DNA of 64,000 nt, taken from Ifrita kowaldi (taxonomy: Eukaryota; Chordata; Aves; Passeriformes; Cinclosomatidae). The translations under genes and the position numbers were made by a program. Location of the stretch: the NCBI GenBank assembly GCA_013398055.1, contig VZRS01004542.1, positions 1-64,000 on the forward strand. The letters run 5' to 3'. Within the stretch, counting starts at the first letter, position 1. Every line of letters begins with the position of its first letter. Positions 61,413 to 64,000 of this stretch are shown here, piece by piece. The notes under the pieces are model-generated. The model ran no database searches. It was not told the origin of the DNA and saw only the letters and a list, made by a program, of their open reading frames with translations.

Positions 61413-63011
61413 GTAAGGCCAACTGGTCAGTCCTTGAATATAGCATGGAGGATTGAGAAAGCATGATGTAATAAGCACGTGCTGTAGATGGAGGTGGAAA
61501 AGGATCAAGACATTCAGTATAAGAATAGAGAAGGAAAGGTTTGAGAACTCTTACAGCACAGATGGATTTCTATAAAAGGTAGTAATTTTTAGTTTTTGAA
61601 AAATACTCAGTAAAAAGTAAGATTTCATGAAAGCTCTAGAGGCAGTCACTTCTGTACCTTTAACAGAGTAGTAAGGACAGAAAGTACACTTTTCATCCTT
61701 TTCTTTCTGTCTGTCTACTACCCCTTCCTCTGCCCTTGCTTTCTCCCCTTTTCTGCCTTTTTCCCTTTCTTATACTGTGCTAGACAAGAAACTGTGATAG
61801 AAGAAGACAGTGAAAGAAGAGCTTTAAAGCTCACACTTTGTGTAAGTGTCCTTAAAATTCATACTTTAACAAGATTTTAGGTTTCTCTTTGAAGTCTGAA
61901 ATGAAATAAAAATTGTAGAATTTTCTATTTTTTTGTGAAATAACCAGCCTTTCTAGCCTAAAGGTTGAACAGTGCCACATAAAGTTTAAATTTGCAACCA
62001 CTATTCTTGCTGTGATTTTTAGATTATATTTTTATACAGTGATTCTTCACAACAAAATCCTAGATACGATAATAAAAAAATGAAGATATTCATTTCATAT
62101 AGCATATGCATATTTAAAATAATACAGGGAATTGTTTATTAAAAAATAAATTATTCTAGTTTTTATGCCTGATGTGTTCACTCTTTTGTAGATACTTACT
62201 GTTTTGTAATAACATCCCTGCTTTCCAGAAAGGAGACAGGGCAGAGAGGAATGAAGTTTAAATGTGAAATGTATTTTAGCTTCTCCAAAGCTTATGTTGA
62301 TGTAAACAGGTCTAGGTCTTTGTGGTTCACATTTGCAGTTAATTAGCTTTCTCTTCCTTAACAAACAAAGCAAATGGGGTCACAAGACACTTGTTGCCTT
62401 TTCTGTCACTCTAATAATAATTTATGTATTTAGCTTATGCAGGTTCTTCAGTTGTTTTTAGTACTAAGCTTCCTACATTACATGTAATGGAAGTGACAAG
62501 TAAAAGTTGCAAAACATTTATGTTGCAAGAGAAAGCATGATTGACAGCTACATTCCTCTCTACAGAAAAAAAAAGCATATGGTACAGCCTAAAGAATGTC
62601 CTAAATGTGTAAACCTTAACGTTTCAGGTTTCAGAAGTTAGCTTTGAAAAATGGTGGCTACTCTGGTTTGCTTTTAGTATGGAAATAACAATTACTTAAA
62701 TATTACTTTGAAAATTAGGTCTTGTTTTGTTGTTTTTGTTTTGTTTCTTTTTTTAATTGATGTCAGCAGTATCAGTAATGGAAATTACAGAGAAAAGAAA
62801 ATTTATTTTATACTCTGAAATAACATTTTTATCCCATTTGGAATAAACCAGTGTCAAAATTGTCAAATCCAAATAGGTACACTGGAAGACACAGGAAAAT
62901 AAACTGATATGTTGAAAACATACTGTTTTAATATAAAATAATTTAGGATTTGTGGTTTTAGTTTGTGAGAGATGGTTATGATCTACAATAATGTGTTTTT
63001 CTAAACTGTAG
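61413..63011 (+). other. Unannotated AT-rich, probably intronic
   Basis: No gene or repeat family recognised. The 92-codon minus frame at 62095-62373 has no motif. Confidence 0.4.
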
Positions 63012-63114
63012 GCTTACCTCTAGTATCTGTCATGTCTATTGAAGAAGAAAGAAGATCCAGAAATAAGGGTGTTATTCTGGAAAGTTGCAGTCTGTTCCCT
63101 GTGTTGCCAGTTCT
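63012..63114 (+). CDS. Weak candidate coding exon (103 bp, phase 1 to 2)
   Basis: Acceptor gtttttctaaactgtag, donor TTCT-GTATGT. Only phase 1 entry gives an open frame: LPLVSVMSIEEERRSRNKGV then ILESCSLFPVLPV. Phase fits the preceding weak exon (junction codon GGC). If unspliced, the frame stays open for about 56 codons. Confidence 0.2.
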
Positions 63115-63689
63115 GTATGTGTTGTCCAGAACTAATTGTTTAGCCTACATACCTAAAGGTGTTCAGGAATCTAATTCCTCTTAGCTGATCCTTAGTCAGA
63201 GTTTTTAATTATTAGGGGTTTTTTTGGTTGTGATATTTTTTCTTCTTTTTTCCTCGGAAGTGTGAGTTTTTCACTTTACATATTGAGGTCTAGCATCTTG
63301 AATTTGTTGTGGAATTTAGAAGGAAATGCCTAGGATTTAAGAGATGCCTGTCTTTTAAATTTTTTTAGTACTTTTTACGTGGAGTATTTTTCAATCAGAT
63401 GGAAGAGCTTTTATCTGAGGAAAATAATATATTGGTACACAATTCCCAATATCCTAATCAATCCTAATATCCTAATCAGCAGAGAAGAAATGAGGCTAAA
63501 TTGAGGGCTAAAGTTGTTTAGCATCTATCAGTCTCCAGAAAAAAAATGTTTTGGAACTCAAGTATAAGCGTTTTTTTTTAATCTTATCTATTTATTTCAC
63601 AAAGATTGATCCTTATAATTGTTTGTCAATGCAAGAATGTAAATTGCTAAAATAATTTAAAAGAAGATTGATTTCCTAATGGCTTTTAG

Positions 63690-63905
63690 TCACTACCAAC
63701 CACTATCTACAAACCAGTCCTTGCAGTTTTGTATCACCCACAAGCTTGCTGAGGTGAACTGTGTTCCATCCTCTAGGGCATTAATGAAGACATTAAACAG
63801 TACTGTACCCACTATCAATCCTTGAACTTTGTGCCACAGGTGACAACCCTCTCTTGATAAAATCAGTTCAGAACTCTTTTGAAATGTGGGTATCAGCAAA
63901 TACAT
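63690..63905 (-). repeat. CR1 reverse-transcriptase fragment, decayed, minus strand
   Basis: A 70-codon minus frame contains GTVLFNVFINALEDGTQF, a diverged form of the CR1 stretch GPVLFNIFINDLDDG. The plus strand shows the corresponding complement (gcattaatgaagacattaaacagtactgtacccac). The active-site box downstream is not recognisable. Both ends are truncated. Confidence 0.75.
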
Positions 63906-64000
63906 CTTTTAGAACTTCAGAGACATTAATATGCATATTTTCTATTCCTAAGAAGTCACTAGTGGGGCAGGCTCTCTCTCGGGCCTTAATCTTGTACTTA

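Noticed and set aside
1..64000. CRISPR arrays, tRNA or rRNA genes, bacterial operons
   Set aside because: No regularly spaced repeats, cloverleaf-type sequences or rRNA signatures were seen; composition and repeats are those of a vertebrate genome.

Overview
The window looks like one piece of a bird nuclear genome (another sauropsid cannot be excluded). It is AT-rich and has intron-like or intergenic texture. There are no operons or bacterial-type genes. It is seeded with at least eleven copies of the CR1 non-LTR retrotransposon, recognised by their endonuclease/reverse-transcriptase reading frames and by 3' tails built from the ATTCTATG-type octamer. CR1 dominates bird genomes. I saw no tRNA, rRNA, CRISPR array, or intact long open reading frame outside repeats.

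Layout. Bases 1-11223 are unannotated AT-rich DNA with a GC-richer patch at 570-1330. Bases 11224-29553 form a CR1-rich block: five copies (orientations + + + - +), the longest about 3.3 kb at 17625-20890. Bases 29554-32790 are again featureless. Two short CR1 3' ends (32790-33000 and 33018-33195) abut a CpG island (33196-33960), which is split by a 240-base assembly gap and is the only clear promoter in the window.

Right half. From the CpG island to the right edge the sequence reads like the long introns of a plus-strand gene starting at about 33395/33446. I could pick out a series of short candidate exons with splice sites, several of which join in phase: 33803 -> 34983-35059 -> 49559-49609 -> 55888-56020 -> 58739-58803, then 59936-60033 -> 61346-61412 -> 63012-63114. 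I do not recognise the protein, and the series has one unresolved phase break. The supposed introns carry a probable solo LTR (43441-43880), older CR1 fragments in both orientations, microsatellites and one striking 18-bp inverted repeat (59220-59281).

Function. All four CR1 copies whose reverse-transcriptase active-site box can be read have lost the canonical FADD, and all are frame-broken, so none looks able to move. No previously undescribed system is evident. The most useful lead is the unidentified split gene driven from the CpG island. All calls come from reading the sequence only; no database search was made.
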